From contig CP079859.1 of assembly GCA_019339365.1 (NCBI GenBank), forward strand, positions 2,170,001 through 2,234,000: a DNA stretch of 64,000 nt, given 5' to 3'. The stretch's first letter is position 1, and every line of letters begins with the position of its first letter. A program made the position numbers and the translations under genes. The notes beneath the pieces were generated by a model. The model had not been told where the DNA came from. It worked only from the letters and a program-made list of their open reading frames with translations, and did no database searches. Shown here in pieces: positions 44,245-53,093 of the stretch. This DNA comes from Vibrio neptunius (GTDB taxonomy: Bacteria; Pseudomonadota; Gammaproteobacteria; Enterobacterales; Vibrionaceae).

Positions 44245-44981
44245 CAGCGCATCTCCCCAATCTTAAGGTATTCCCAAGCTTGGCTTTGGACGGTGACGTC
44301 TTGGTTGGTGTTCAGCGTCAGATGGCCTCCGGGGTAGAGGATGATAAAGCCTTGCACCAACACTGAGTGGACGTTTATATCTGGCAACTGCAGGATCAGC
44401 GCTTTGCGTGCTTCGCTGCCTTCGATGATTTGCTTCCTACCTTTAAGCTCAAGCACGCCATCTTTGATGGGCGCATAAGTGTATAAGTTGTCGTTCGACG
44501 TGACGTTGAGGCTGTCGTTATCGACATGAACATTGAGCAACGGGTTTTGAATGTCGGTTTTGACCGGGCGTTGGATGTCGACCACATTCACGTCTAAGCG
44601 GTCATTGTCGACCTGGACGTTGAGCAACGGGTTCTGAATGTCGGTTTTGACCGGGCGTTGGATTTCGACCACATTCACTGGCCGTTGCACCTCGTGCACC
44701 AAGACTGAATTCGACACATCGATTTTCTGTGCTTGCGTGAGGATCGGCACGTCACTGATTTGGTACTCAAAGGTGGCGGCGTCGCGGTGGTGGTTTTCGA
44801 GCGTCAGCTCATTGAAGGCGGTAACGTCGATGGTATCGCCGCGCTGGATTTCGGTCGGACGCAGCGCATCCCCCCACAGCAGTAAGTCGTGGGTTGATTC
44901 GCGCAGAATAAGAAACTTCCCCGCCTGTCCGGCGTTGAAGCTCAGGGTCTGATTGGGTTCAAGGGTATGACGTTGTTTCAT
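44244..44981 (-). CDS. Virion protein with 29-residue tandem repeat, prophage 2
   Basis: 245 aa. N-terminal domain as in 34990-35586. The middle holds two near-identical 29-residue units, each with IQRPVKTDIQNPLLNV-VDND, encoded at about 44505-44680. Probably a stalk in a vertex or spike protein whose length varies by repeat number. Confidence 0.65.
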   Translation of the reverse strand: MKQRHTLEPNQTLSFNAGQAGKFLILRESTHDLLLWGDALRPTEIQRGDTIDVTAFNELTLENHHRDAATFEYQISDVPILTQAQKIDVSNSVLVHEVQRPVNVVEIQRPVKTDIQNPLLNVQVDNDRLDVNVVDIQRPVKTDIQNPLLNVHVDNDSLNVTSNDNLYTYAPIKDGVLELKGRKQIIEGSEARKALILQLPDINVHSVLVQGFIILYPGGHLTLNTNQDVTVQSQAWEYLKIGEMR

Positions 44982-45967
44982 GCGGTTTTCCTTGTGACCA
45001 AAAACGCCACGGTGATGATGGTGCCGGCAATCCCGACGATCAGTGAGACGTTTTTCAATAAGGCGTTATCTGACTCCAAGCCCCCGGTTTGCTCGCGCGA
45101 TTTGGCGTCGCTGGCCATGGCCAGAGCGGCTTTGGTGGTTTCGGTTTGTTGGCCGGCCATGGATTTAATCGAATCTATCGCGTATTGGCTGACTTCGGCG
45201 TTTTCTTCGAGCGCGGTCGAGCCAAAGCTGAAGGCCTCATCCACGGTGGAGCTGCCAAACGTGAAGGCCTCATCCATCGCCGAGGTGCCAAACGTGAAGG
45301 CTTCATCCACGGTGTGGTTGACGCTATCCAGCGCGCCGGTGACGACCGTTTCGTTCGACTTGAGGGTTTGTTGGCCAAAGTCGAGCGCTTCTTCGGCTAA
45401 ATTGCCGGCGATACTCATTGCACCGTGGTCGGTCATGGTGAGGTTGATGTCGGAGTCATTGACTCCAGCGAGCATCACGCCGTAGTTGTCGCGGCCCGCG
45501 GCGGCACTCCCACTCGTATTGGTGGTGGTCGTGACGTTGCTTTGACGGCTTTGTGAAGAGCTTCTTCCACCCATATCTGCAAACCTTATCCGTAAAACCC
45601 GTTCATCCCCTCGACGCTCAATCTCTTGTACCGGCAGCTTGAGCTTTTCTCGTAGGTAGCGCTCCGCGCCTGGTCGAAAGAAATGCGCACGGATTGAGTC
45701 AAATCCGTTGGCCCTGGCGTGGTTGATGGCGCCCAAGGTGCCGGCGGCCATCTTGCCCACTAAGGCGACCACGACCAGTTCATGGCGGCCATCGGGCAGC
45801 GATTCACCTCGCAGCAGCATCACGGTGTCTTCTAGGCGAAAGACCTGTTCACTGCCCTGTTGCACGGCCCGTTCGGCGTCGTTGAAGTAGTCTTTCAGGG
45901 CGGGTTTAAGTTGTTGTTTAACCCGTGTCCATTGTTCAGGCTCAAGACGACTTGTTAAGGACCACAT
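44978..45967 (-). CDS. Fused GNAT-like and helical-repeat virion protein, prophage 2
   Basis: 329 aa. Residues 1-130 match the plan of the prophage 1 GNAT-like protein; from MGGRSSSQSRQ onward it matches the 180-aa helical protein. The middle has short tandem repeats (DEAFTFGTSAM, DEAFTFGSSTV, DEAFSFGSTAL), and a TM helix ends the protein. An internal ATG at the junction could also give a separate product. Confidence 0.65.
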   Translation of the reverse strand: MWSLTSRLEPEQWTRVKQQLKPALKDYFNDAERAVQQGSEQVFRLEDTVMLLRGESLPDGRHELVVVALVGKMAAGTLGAINHARANGFDSIRAHFFRPGAERYLREKLKLPVQEIERRGDERVLRIRFADMGGRSSSQSRQSNVTTTTNTSGSAAAGRDNYGVMLAGVNDSDINLTMTDHGAMSIAGNLAEEALDFGQQTLKSNETVVTGALDSVNHTVDEAFTFGTSAMDEAFTFGSSTVDEAFSFGSTALEENAEVSQYAIDSIKSMAGQQTETTKAALAMASDAKSREQTGGLESDNALLKNVSLIVGIAGTIITVAFLVTRKTA

Positions 45968-46151
45968 ACAGGACGAACAGCCCTAGCACCACCAACAACC
46001 ACCAGGGTGATTGGTTGCCTCCGAGCTGGATGCCACCGCCGGTGAACCCCATGTTGTGGGTGCTGTTTCCGGAGGTGCCCGACATCGCCGGGCCTGACGC
46101 CCCGCCTTGCAGGCTTCCACCGCCCGTGAGTGAGGTTAACGAACCCAGCAT
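45942..46151 (-). CDS. Gly-rich membrane protein (69 aa), prophage 2
   Basis: Gly/Ser-rich N-terminus and C-terminal TM helix (PWWLLVVLGLFVLYVVL). Starts at ATG 46151 in a TGATG overlap. Counterpart of 33830-34045. Confidence 0.7.
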   Translation of the reverse strand: MLGSLTSLTGGGSLQGGASGPAMSGTSGNSTHNMGFTGGGIQLGGNQSPWWLLVVLGLFVLYVVLNKSS

Positions 46152-46291
46152 CACCGGCCTCCTTTAAACAGGTACAGCAACACGGCGATCATGCCGACGA
46201 GGAGCATCAATTTGTTGAGGCCTTTGCCGGCACTTAAGCCAAACACACTGCCAACCCCAAAACCGCCCAGCGCCCAAAATACCAGTGGCAT
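46151..46291 (-). CDS. Small virion membrane protein (46 aa), prophage 2
   Basis: MPLVFWALGGFGVGSVFGLS, then a second hydrophobic stretch (LMLLVGMIAVLLYLF) and a basic end. Counterpart of 33681-33833. Confidence 0.7.
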   Translation of the reverse strand: MPLVFWALGGFGVGSVFGLSAGKGLNKLMLLVGMIAVLLYLFKGGR

Positions 46292-46300
46292 ACGCGTCTC

Positions 46301-46577
46301 CTATTTCTTCAACGCCAATACGACGATAAGAGCCAACGCCAACAGGCCAAGCCCACCGCCGACATACCACAACATTGGGTTGACCTTACCTTGGGGGGCT
46401 CGCCATTGGCCGAGTGACCACGTTGCCCGCATCATCGATTCTGGGATGATTCGGCTGCTGAGTGGTATTGGGGTTTGAGGATTGGTTGGTGTTATTAAAC
46501 AACCAATCCGCGTGTTCTCCGACGGAATCGAGCGCACCGGCGCCAAATTCCAGTAAATCATCAAAAAAGCTTTTCAT
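46301..46577 (-). CDS. Virion membrane protein, frame broken at a C6 run, prophage 2
   Basis: From ATG 46577 the frame gives SFFDDLLEFGAGALDSVGE, as in 33387-33671, but stops at 46386. Removing one base from the run of six G (plus strand, about 46393-46398) continues into GKVNPMLWYVGGGLGLLAL and a TM helix. Corrected length 91 aa against 94 in prophage 1. Confidence 0.7.
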
Positions 46578-46586
46578 AGGCGCTCC

Positions 46587-47408
46587 TTAGGCCGCGCCAC
46601 CGTTCAGCTTCTCTGGTCGCTCGAGTCGCACCGACTCCACCAAAATCGGAATGGAGCCTGGGACGTCTTCTGTCGTCACCGAGAACTTGAGGTTGGAGCT
46701 GTGCTGAGTCGGGAACAGTTCGTCAATCGAGAAGCCACGCACAATCGGATCAAAGTGGAAGTACCCCGATTGAGGGGTGCGTTCATTGCGCTTGGCGTTC
46801 GCTTCCGAGATAAACCGGTTGGCTTCGAACTCTTTGACGAAGTCGCGCTCAATCTCAAGCTTGGTGATGCCCTCGTGCATAAAGTGCATACGACGAATGC
46901 TGATCAGCGGGCTGGCAATCAGGTTGGTGAACTCGTTCACGCCCTGAGCGTTGGCCGGCATGGTTTCGCGTTTCATCAGCGGCACGACCACCCGCATCGC
47001 CTGGGCATTGCTCACCCAGGCATGCACCTGAATGGTCAGCTTATCGGCGTCTGCGCGTTTATTGCGGAACTGGATATCGAGGTGGATGTTGTCGCCGAGC
47101 TCGGTGACTAAGCCGGTGTAACGCACCCCGTTTTTGGTTCGGGCAACCACATCACTGAAGGGAATGACGTAATGGCCCGCGGTGGCGTCACGGCGTTTAT
47201 AGCGCTCCAGCATCACCAGCTCTTCGCCGGTTAACACGTAGATTTCTTCCGCATTGAGCGTGATGGAAATCCGCGTCATGTCCTGCGCTTCGGCGTTGGT
47301 TTCGAGCACCAGTTCGTGATACGTCGGGCCGTTGGGGATAGGCAAGGTGCCTTTCTGCCCCCAAGCGGCTCCGACCATGGAATTGAGTTTGATTGGTTTC
47401 ACTGACAT
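46587..47408 (-). CDS. Major capsid protein, double jelly-roll, prophage 2
   Basis: 273 aa. LPIPNGPTYHELVLETN, RISITLNAEEIYVL and QSGYFHFDPIVRGFSIDEL align with the capsid protein of prophage 1 from end to end. Intact, though no packaging ATPase accompanies it. Confidence 0.87.
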   Translation of the reverse strand: MSVKPIKLNSMVGAAWGQKGTLPIPNGPTYHELVLETNAEAQDMTRISITLNAEEIYVLTGEELVMLERYKRRDATAGHYVIPFSDVVARTKNGVRYTGLVTELGDNIHLDIQFRNKRADADKLTIQVHAWVSNAQAMRVVVPLMKRETMPANAQGVNEFTNLIASPLISIRRMHFMHEGITKLEIERDFVKEFEANRFISEANAKRNERTPQSGYFHFDPIVRGFSIDELFPTQHSSNLKFSVTTEDVPGSIPILVESVRLERPEKLNGGAA

Positions 47409-47417
47409 AACGCCCCC

Positions 47418-47549
47418 TTAGAACCAACCGGATTTGCCGAGGTACTTATCTAAGCCGGCCACTTTGTTGTTGACGGCAAAGATAATCGCACCTGCTGTCA
47501 CTGCCGAGACACCGGCAATGATGGCCATGTTGCGTGCATTGAGTCTCAT
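47418..47549 (-). CDS. Small virion membrane protein (43 aa), prophage 2
   Basis: RLNARNMAIIAGVSAVTAGA opens a single TM helix. Same place and pattern as 32435-32554. First gene of the leftward operon. Confidence 0.7.
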   Translation of the reverse strand: MRLNARNMAIIAGVSAVTAGAIIFAVNNKVAGLDKYLGKSGWF

Positions 47550-47619
47550 GCTGACACCCTCTGTGGAATGGATGCCCTGACCTTAGGACGATTTTCGCCA
47601 CAACGTCAGCCAGTCAAAT

Positions 47620-47647
47620 CTATTAGGCAAGGCGTTGTACCTAATAG
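47620..47647. promoter_or_regulatory. Inverted repeat in the prophage 2 late promoter
   Basis: CTATTAGG and CCTAATAG, perfect 8-bp arms 12 bp apart, 70 bp upstream of the first structural gene. The half-site ATTAGG is also in both late elements of prophage 1 (ATTAGGTAT), suggesting related activators. Confidence 0.5.
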
Positions 47648-47761
47648 GTTATTCCTAACCGTGTTCGATAAATTATCCTTTAATTACCTTTTATCGTGCT
47701 CAGGCCAACTAGTATCCGATGTGATGCACAACGCATCCAACGTCTATTTATCGAGGTTATT

Positions 47762-48100
47762 ATGAAAAAACTTATGTTGATGGCTTCACTGTCTGTGTTA
47801 GCGCTCCCTGCGTATGCCGATGGCGTTTCACTGGATTACACGATACAAGTGAAGATTGGCAGCGCACCAAGCAAAATTAACCTCGGGCATGTGTATTTGC
47901 CTTACACACCCGATTGGCACAGCAGAAATTATCAGGATCTAAAAATTGAGGGCAAAACGTATCGATTCAAAGCCGAATTTGGCACGAATTGTAACTATGG
48001 CGCGACCTACTCCATAAGCCCAGATGACACACCCGTCATGACCATCACTCGGACCGATTCAGGGTGCAGCCCGCTTGGTGAATTATCGCCGCTCAACTAA
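47762..48100 (+). CDS. Small secreted protein (112 aa)
   Basis: Clear signal peptide (LMLMASLSVLALPAYA). Mature part of about 92 aa with Cys in GTNCNYGA and DSGCSPL, perhaps a disulfide. No family recognised. ATG 47762 behind CGAGG. Lies at the edge of prophage 2. Confidence 0.65.
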   Translation: MKKLMLMASLSVLALPAYADGVSLDYTIQVKIGSAPSKINLGHVYLPYTPDWHSRNYQDLKIEGKTYRFKAEFGTNCNYGATYSISPDDTPVMTITRTDSGCSPLGELSPLN

Positions 48101-48235
48101 CCCGCACGACTAAGCGAGTGCGCATTTCCTCTCTGGTCTATGAGGTACTGCGCCTCTTTGCTTAGCCTCACCTAACGGGCGGGGTAGATTTTTCCCTGTC
48201 GATGATTGCCGATGCCGGGCGACTTGAGAATGTAG

Positions 48236-48481
48236 TCGGCGTACACTCAAGTTGGTGCAGATCACAACGGGCCAGTATTCATCATTGCTCCTACGGGAGT
48301 TGCAGATGAGTGTACTGGTAATATAATTCAGTCCTACAAAATTGTACCAGATGGTGCAAACGAAGATGGTTACAAATCTTTTACCTCAATCGCTTTGACA
48401 GCCCAAACTGCTGGTAAACAGGTACAGGTTGAGTACGATAACGGGCCCGGTTGCTACGCTTATCGAATCATTATGAGATAA
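48236..48481 (+). pseudogene. 5'-truncated secreted-protein gene fragment
   Basis: A coherent frame of 81 codons without a start, opening at a stop codon (48233-48235) and ending TAA 48481: YTQVGADHNGPVFIIAPTG ... VEYDNGPGCYAYRIIMR. The two Cys (DECTGN, PGCYAY) and composition suggest the C-terminus of a small exported protein. The N-terminal half is missing. Confidence 0.5.
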
Positions 48482-48911
48482 AAGCTCACGCACTGTTTGG
48501 ATTTATTCTCAATTCTTGCGCTTGATGGTGCATATCAAGCGCACTCCTCAAGTCTCAACCTAAAACTAGCCTAGTTGAAGCAGTCCGCGATCAACAACGA
48601 CAAAAAGGCCTGAACGACATTCGAACATAAAATCGCGGCATCTTTAGTAACCGCGATTAGACTATTTATCACCTGCCGACATCGATGTTCCTAGTAGCTA
48701 GTAATCTTGCGCAGGGGCATCTAAGTCCGTTGTTCAAGCTATAGCGCTCGTCATTATTATACTAGCTATGTACTAGGTGACATACCAATTGCCACTGTCA
48801 TACTTTTGAACAGCAATCTTTTTTAACCCTCCACATACTTTTTTATAAAACTTTTCTACTACAATTTTGGAATAAAGATAACGAAAGTAATATTTGGCTA
48901 GGAAATCGAGT
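48482..48911. other. Non-coding stretch with two hairpins
   Basis: TGCGCTTGAT/ATCAAGCGCA (about 48517-48543) and AATCGCGG/CCGCGATT (48631-48658) are strong inverted repeats, likely terminators. The rest is presumably the promoter region of the diguanylate cyclase. Confidence 0.45.
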
Positions 48912-50024
48912 ATGAAAATCACCGACAAGTCTCTTGTTGAGCAACAAAAAATATCTGAAACCTCATTGAAACAACGCCTTTCTCTTTTTCGACTGACGGA
49001 CTCTGACCTTCAAGAAATAAGGAGTCTCAAGACAATGATTAACCGTGAGATAGATGGTTTAGTTGATACTTTTTACTACCACCAAACTCAGATACCCGAA
49101 GTTGAGTCGTTGATTGGTGATGCGGGAACATTGCAACGATTAATGATGGCCCAAAGAAAATACGTGATGGATCTATTCTCTAAGGAGATAAATCTTGACT
49201 ACGTCGAACACAGATTACGGATAGGCTTAGTCCACAAACGAATCGGTGTCGACCCTCAACTCTACCTTTCTGCAGTGAACTATCTAAAAGAAACTGTCTT
49301 TTTTACTATTTGCAAAAATATCGACGACAAGCAAAATGCCGATAGGTTGTGTACAATAATCAATCGTCTAATGGACTTTGATGTATCCTATGTGTTTGAT
49401 ACTTATATCCGAAGCATGATGCATGAGATTGAATTCGAAAAGAATAAGTACTTTGATTACGTTGGTGACCTAGAAAGCTTAGTCGCACGGCGTACTCAAA
49501 GCTTAGAGGATATGGTACGCCTTGATCCTCTAACCAACCTTTACAACAAGCGAGCGTTTGAAGAATTGGTTGAGCCAGTATTTCGAGAAGCCAAAACGAG
49601 AAATGAGCCACTGACCGTTGTTTATATTGATGTCGATGATTTCAAAAAATTCAATGATACCTATGGTCATGAAGACGGTGATAGTGTTCTGATTGCAGTA
49701 GCCGATAGTATTCGTGGAATATCTCGTAGCGTTGATCTTTGTTTTCGCATGGGCGGTGATGAGTTCGCGATCATAATGCCAAGATGTGGGGAGAAAGATG
49801 CCAATTTCACTTATGTACCTCGACTCTGGAAGCAATTACACTCCATTAGAAACGACATCTCTCTAAGTATAGGTATGTGTCAAACTGGTCCAAATGACTA
49901 CATCTCCATTAACTCTGCCTTGTCTAAGGCCGACAAAGATATGTATCTAGATAAACGACAGGATAAAAACAAAGAGAATAAAAGACTGGTGGCCGTAAAA
50001 GCGAATAAGTCGACAGGAAAATAG
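48912..50024 (+). CDS. Globin-coupled diguanylate cyclase
   Basis: About 370 aa from ATG 48912 (TAGGAAA upstream). Residues 20-175 form a globin-coupled sensor domain; HRLRIGLVHKRIGVDPQLYLSA contains the haem-proximal region typical of DosC-like proteins. After a linker helix the GGDEF domain has RLDPLTNLYNKRAFEE and the active-site MGGDEFAI. It should make c-di-GMP in response to oxygen. No EAL domain. Confidence 0.92.
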   Translation: MKITDKSLVEQQKISETSLKQRLSLFRLTDSDLQEIRSLKTMINREIDGLVDTFYYHQTQIPEVESLIGDAGTLQRLMMAQRKYVMDLFSKEINLDYVEHRLRIGLVHKRIGVDPQLYLSAVNYLKETVFFTICKNIDDKQNADRLCTIINRLMDFDVSYVFDTYIRSMMHEIEFEKNKYFDYVGDLESLVARRTQSLEDMVRLDPLTNLYNKRAFEELVEPVFREAKTRNEPLTVVYIDVDDFKKFNDTYGHEDGDSVLIAVADSIRGISRSVDLCFRMGGDEFAIIMPRCGEKDANFTYVPRLWKQLHSIRNDISLSIGMCQTGPNDYISINSALSKADKDMYLDKRQDKNKENKRLVAVKANKSTGK

Positions 50025-50085
50025 CATGAGCCAGCCGACAAGCTCGTGTTACTCTGGTTGTTGTTCGTTAGCCCCCATTCCACTG

Positions 50086-51095
50086 TTAGTTATTGGTGCA
50101 AGTGCGATAATTCTCAGAAGTACAATGCGTCATCGGTGTATACATTACTGCGTCTACGGATTGATTATTGACCAGTTTATAGAGGGTTAAGATAGCTTGT
50201 TTACCCATCTCATAAGGGTTTTGGCCCACGTTTCCGTGGGCGAGATTGTCCTTTAGATAGACCAATTGTTCCTGCGCTGTATCGGCGGTAATGATGATGA
50301 TTTCTCGGTTCATCATGGCCTGCTTGTGAGGAGTGACGACGTCTTTGTATCTATCCAGGTATTGGCTCCATCCCCCTACTGCCACGATGGCGTTAATTTC
50401 ACGTTCTTGGTATGAGTTAAGGACATTGTTGAGATCGGCTAAGGCTCGTTCAAATTGGCCGAAATTGTACAGAGGCTCACTAAATTCAGTCCAACCGTTT
50501 GCTCCCTTCAAGCGCTCGCCGGGCGGTGTTAAATACTCTTGACCAGACAACGCTGAACGAATCCCCATTATCCTCAGATTTAAATTTGGAGAGTCTGGTC
50601 TGCCACTTTGAATGATCAGAGTCCCCCCATTGGGAAGCATTGATTTAAGCTGCTCACCCAGTGCTTTGCCTAAATCAAAATCGTTAGTGCCAATATAAGC
50701 CGCTCTTAACGTGGGATTACGTTCCAATACTTCTTGTGAAAAATCCGCATCATACGTAATGATGGGAACCCCCATCTGTTGTGCTTTTTTATACTACGCT
50801 GGAGCATATATTCTGATTGAGGAACGGCAATAGCGATACCATCTATCCCCTCATCCAAAAGAGCAGAAATGATTTTGTCCTGCTTACGCACATCAACATT
50901 TTTGGGGCCTCGATAAACACACTCCACCTGGTCCAAACCTTTCGCTGCGGCCATGCACCCTTCTTTGCTTGCCTCAAAAAAAGGGTTGTTCTCTTCTTTG
51001 GGAACCACTGCAAATCGAAGCTGTTTTGACTCAGATACGCTGAGAGTACTGAATAGCAAGCTGAGAATAGTCACATTCCTTATAAACCCAATCAT
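50086..51095 (-). CDS. Periplasmic sugar-binding-like protein, frame broken at a T6 run
   Basis: From ATG 51095 (AAGGAAC upstream) a signal peptide leads into RFAVVPKEENNPFFEASKEG and GIDGIAIAVPQSEYMLQ, typical of ribose-type periplasmic binding proteins. The frame is lost at 50785-50790; adding one base gives SIKKAQQMGVPIITYDAD and continues to 50086, total 336 aa. Residue pattern also fits sensor partners like TorT. No transporter genes adjoin, so a sensory role is possible. Confidence 0.8.
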
Positions 51096-51352
51096 GTTGG
51101 CCCGTTCCTTTGAATGACTAAAAATTTTACCTGTCACTTAAAACTTAGCTCAAAAAGTAAAATTTGGGAGCTTTGTTCCGTGTCATCCATCTCAGTATCA
51201 GCAATGTAAATCTATGTAAGCATGACTTTTTGATATTCAATTATTTTGATAAAGTTCACTATTATAACATTCGAGTATGCATGACCCATCACAATGTGAG
51301 CAGAGCAAATGCAAACATTTTGGCAACATCTAAAAAAACGGATTTATCTCAA

Positions 51353-51686
51353 ATGAACACTATGAACTTGCCAGACAGTAAAGCAATAGCTTGTGAAGAT
51401 CATTTAATCATCTGGTTTTGGGAGATCAATATGCAAAAAAAAAGGCATAGAGCATAAAAAAATCATGGCTGAGCTTAAAAAGCTCGGTGATTTATTAGTG
51501 AAACTTAGACAACAAAAACCTCATTTTTTACTGCCAAGTTCACGGCTAGAGTTAGTCAAGGACATCATGCAGCATACGTTGTTAATGGGAGATAAATTCT
51601 ATAAAAAGCACGAGTACTTTGTTTCTGAAATACAACAGCTTATCGACACTCACTACAAAAATCAGTTGTTCTTTGAGTACGTTTAA
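51353..51686 (+). CDS. Hypothetical protein, frame broken at an A9 run
   Basis: Frame 1 (ATG 51353) reads MNTMNLPDSKAIACEDHLIIWFWEIN, then reaches an A9 run at 51435-51443. With one A less it continues GIEHKKIMAELKKLGDLLVKLRQQKP to TAA 51686, 110 aa in all. The second half is a soluble, basic helix bundle. No family recognised, and the start is uncertain. Confidence 0.45.
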
Positions 51687-51905
51687 ACCAACAATCGCCG
51701 TGGTGATGCCCACCCTACTTGTCCTGACTTTCTCGTTTAATCACTGCACCAATCTTTTTGAGTTATTGGCATGGTCAGTTTTTCGGCCAAAATGATACTC
51801 AGCAAAGGTGGCTGACTTATTCAAACACCACCAAACCGAGGTCGAAGCAACGGTATTTAAATGATTGCAGTGAACAACAACTAAGCGGTTTACGCTCCGT
51901 TCTGT

Positions 51906-52215
51906 TTACTGACTCTCAACCTTATCAATATTGTTTAACGAACATGACTCAGTACCCGCTGGTGAAGTTACGACTATTTTCTGAAAACCGACAACTAAAT
52001 TATACTGAACTGTACCGCTCTTGTAGGTGAGGATGTCTGCACTATTGATCCCTTTGGCTTTGACGTCTTTTTTTTCCTTCCGCGGAAGTGCAAACCATTG
52101 TGCAACCTCCCATTTTGCATGTGATATGGGTGATAAATTCAATGTTTGGATTGTTCGCAGCCCATGTTGGAAATACTGCGGCTACTAGCAAGATGCCAAG
52201 ATACGGTTTCTTCAT
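51906..52215 (-). CDS. Small exported protein, frame broken at an A8 run
   Basis: ATG 52215 opens MKKPYLGILLVAAVFPTWAA, a good signal peptide, then FITHITCKMGGCTMVCTS. After removing one base in the run at 52067-52074 it joins KKDVKAKGINSADILTYKSG to the stop at 51906, total 102 aa. Three Cys close together suggest disulfides. Unknown function. Confidence 0.5.
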
Positions 52216-52316
52216 TTAGGGTCCTAGTTAAAATTCTCTGATTTTCGTTTTCCATCTTTCAACAGACTTTAAAAAAACGTTGGCCAGCGATGTCACAAGT
52301 AAAACACACTCTTTGA

Positions 52317-53093
52317 TCAATGATATTTATCTTGATGTTGTGTAAAGACATCCTCTCTCAACTCTTCAATGGCTTGCCATATGTTTTTTGCCAGTTCCGG
52401 ATTAGTTTCAACAAATTTATGGCTTAAGACCAAGTAGTAATCTTTTGTTGTGATGGCTGGCTGAACTTGCTTTACATCGCTGATCTTCTGTTTGCTCAAA
52501 AACTGTTTTGCCATCGTATCTTGGACTGCAATTGCCGACAAGCGCTTTAACTGCAACATATTAAACAACTGCGCTGTTGTTTTTACTTCAAATACTTTTA
52601 GTTGCTTTTTCTTTAATTCTCTAACGATCGAAAAACCCAAATGCGCACCAACCTTTTGGTCTAGATCCGCTAAACTTTCTCCGTCCCAATTAAACATATG
52701 ATCTTGGAGTGTATAGAAGTAGTATCCGATAGTAGCAATACGTTTGCTGCCGTCGGGCTTGTCTCCGTTCATAGGATAGTGAGCATATTGTGCACGCTGG
52801 GTATTGTAGGAAAAAATAAACCCACCATCGACGTCTCCATTGCTTATGTCTTGTAGAACCCGTTTCCCTGGTAGGCGAACATATTTTACATCCAGCTCTA
52901 ACTGTTCTGCGACACGATTGATAACATCCAATGCTATCCCGGGAGGATCAGCGACATCTGTGCCATTTCCCATCTGAAACGGATAAGATTCAACATCTGA
53001 ATAAGCCAATTTGAGAGTGGTTGTCGCCATTACCTGAAGTGACAATAAACCCATCACGAGTAAGGCTGTCAGTTTGCAAACAAGATGATTCAT
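52317..53093 (-). CDS. Periplasmic solute-binding protein, family 3-like
   Basis: About 258 aa from ATG 53093. Signal peptide ends near LQVMA; the mature protein starts TTLKLAYSDVESYPF, with GIALDVINRVAEQLELDVKYV and GDVDGGFIFSYNTQRAQ, the amino-acid-binding (SBP_bac_3) pattern. No permease nearby, so it may serve as a sensor or use a distant transporter. Confidence 0.8.
   Translation of the reverse strand: MNHLVCKLTALLVMGLLSLQVMATTTLKLAYSDVESYPFQMGNGTDVADPPGIALDVINRVAEQLELDVKYVRLPGKRVLQDISNGDVDGGFIFSYNTQRAQYAHYPMNGDKPDGSKRIATIGYYFYTLQDHMFNWDGESLADLDQKVGAHLGFSIVRELKKKQLKVFEVKTTAQLFNMLQLKRLSAIAVQDTMAKQFLSKQKISDVKQVQPAITTKDYYLVLSHKFVETNPELAKNIWQAIEELREDVFTQHQDKYH

Larger units (their letters stand above)
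42322..47647 (-). mobile_element. Corticovirus-like structural module, prophage 2 (partial, inverted)
   Basis: A leftward operon of 13 genes whose order parallels prophage 1 from the small pre-capsid gene to the lysis genes. It is more GC-rich than prophage 1 and than the host flanks. Packaging ATPase, replication gene and repressor are missing upstream of 47650, where unrelated genes begin. The extent to the left is uncertain: the Fic, antitoxin and HTH genes up to 39144 may belong to it. Confidence 0.8.

Noticed and set aside
26527..47647. CRISPR array, tRNA genes or insertion sequences at the prophage borders
   Set aside because: No regular spacer-repeat pattern, cloverleaf or transposase frame was seen; borders are explained by dif-type sites.
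48115..48125. AGTGCGCATT as possible XerC arm of a right-hand att site for prophage 2
   Set aside because: No matching XerD arm lies at the correct distance, so it is probably chance.
48517..48543. TCAAGCGCACT as a dif arm
   Set aside because: It belongs to a larger perfect hairpin and lacks the second arm.
51758..52030. 90-codon plus-strand ORF
   Set aside because: It lies opposite the exported-protein frame at 51906-52215, which has a signal peptide and coherent sequence.
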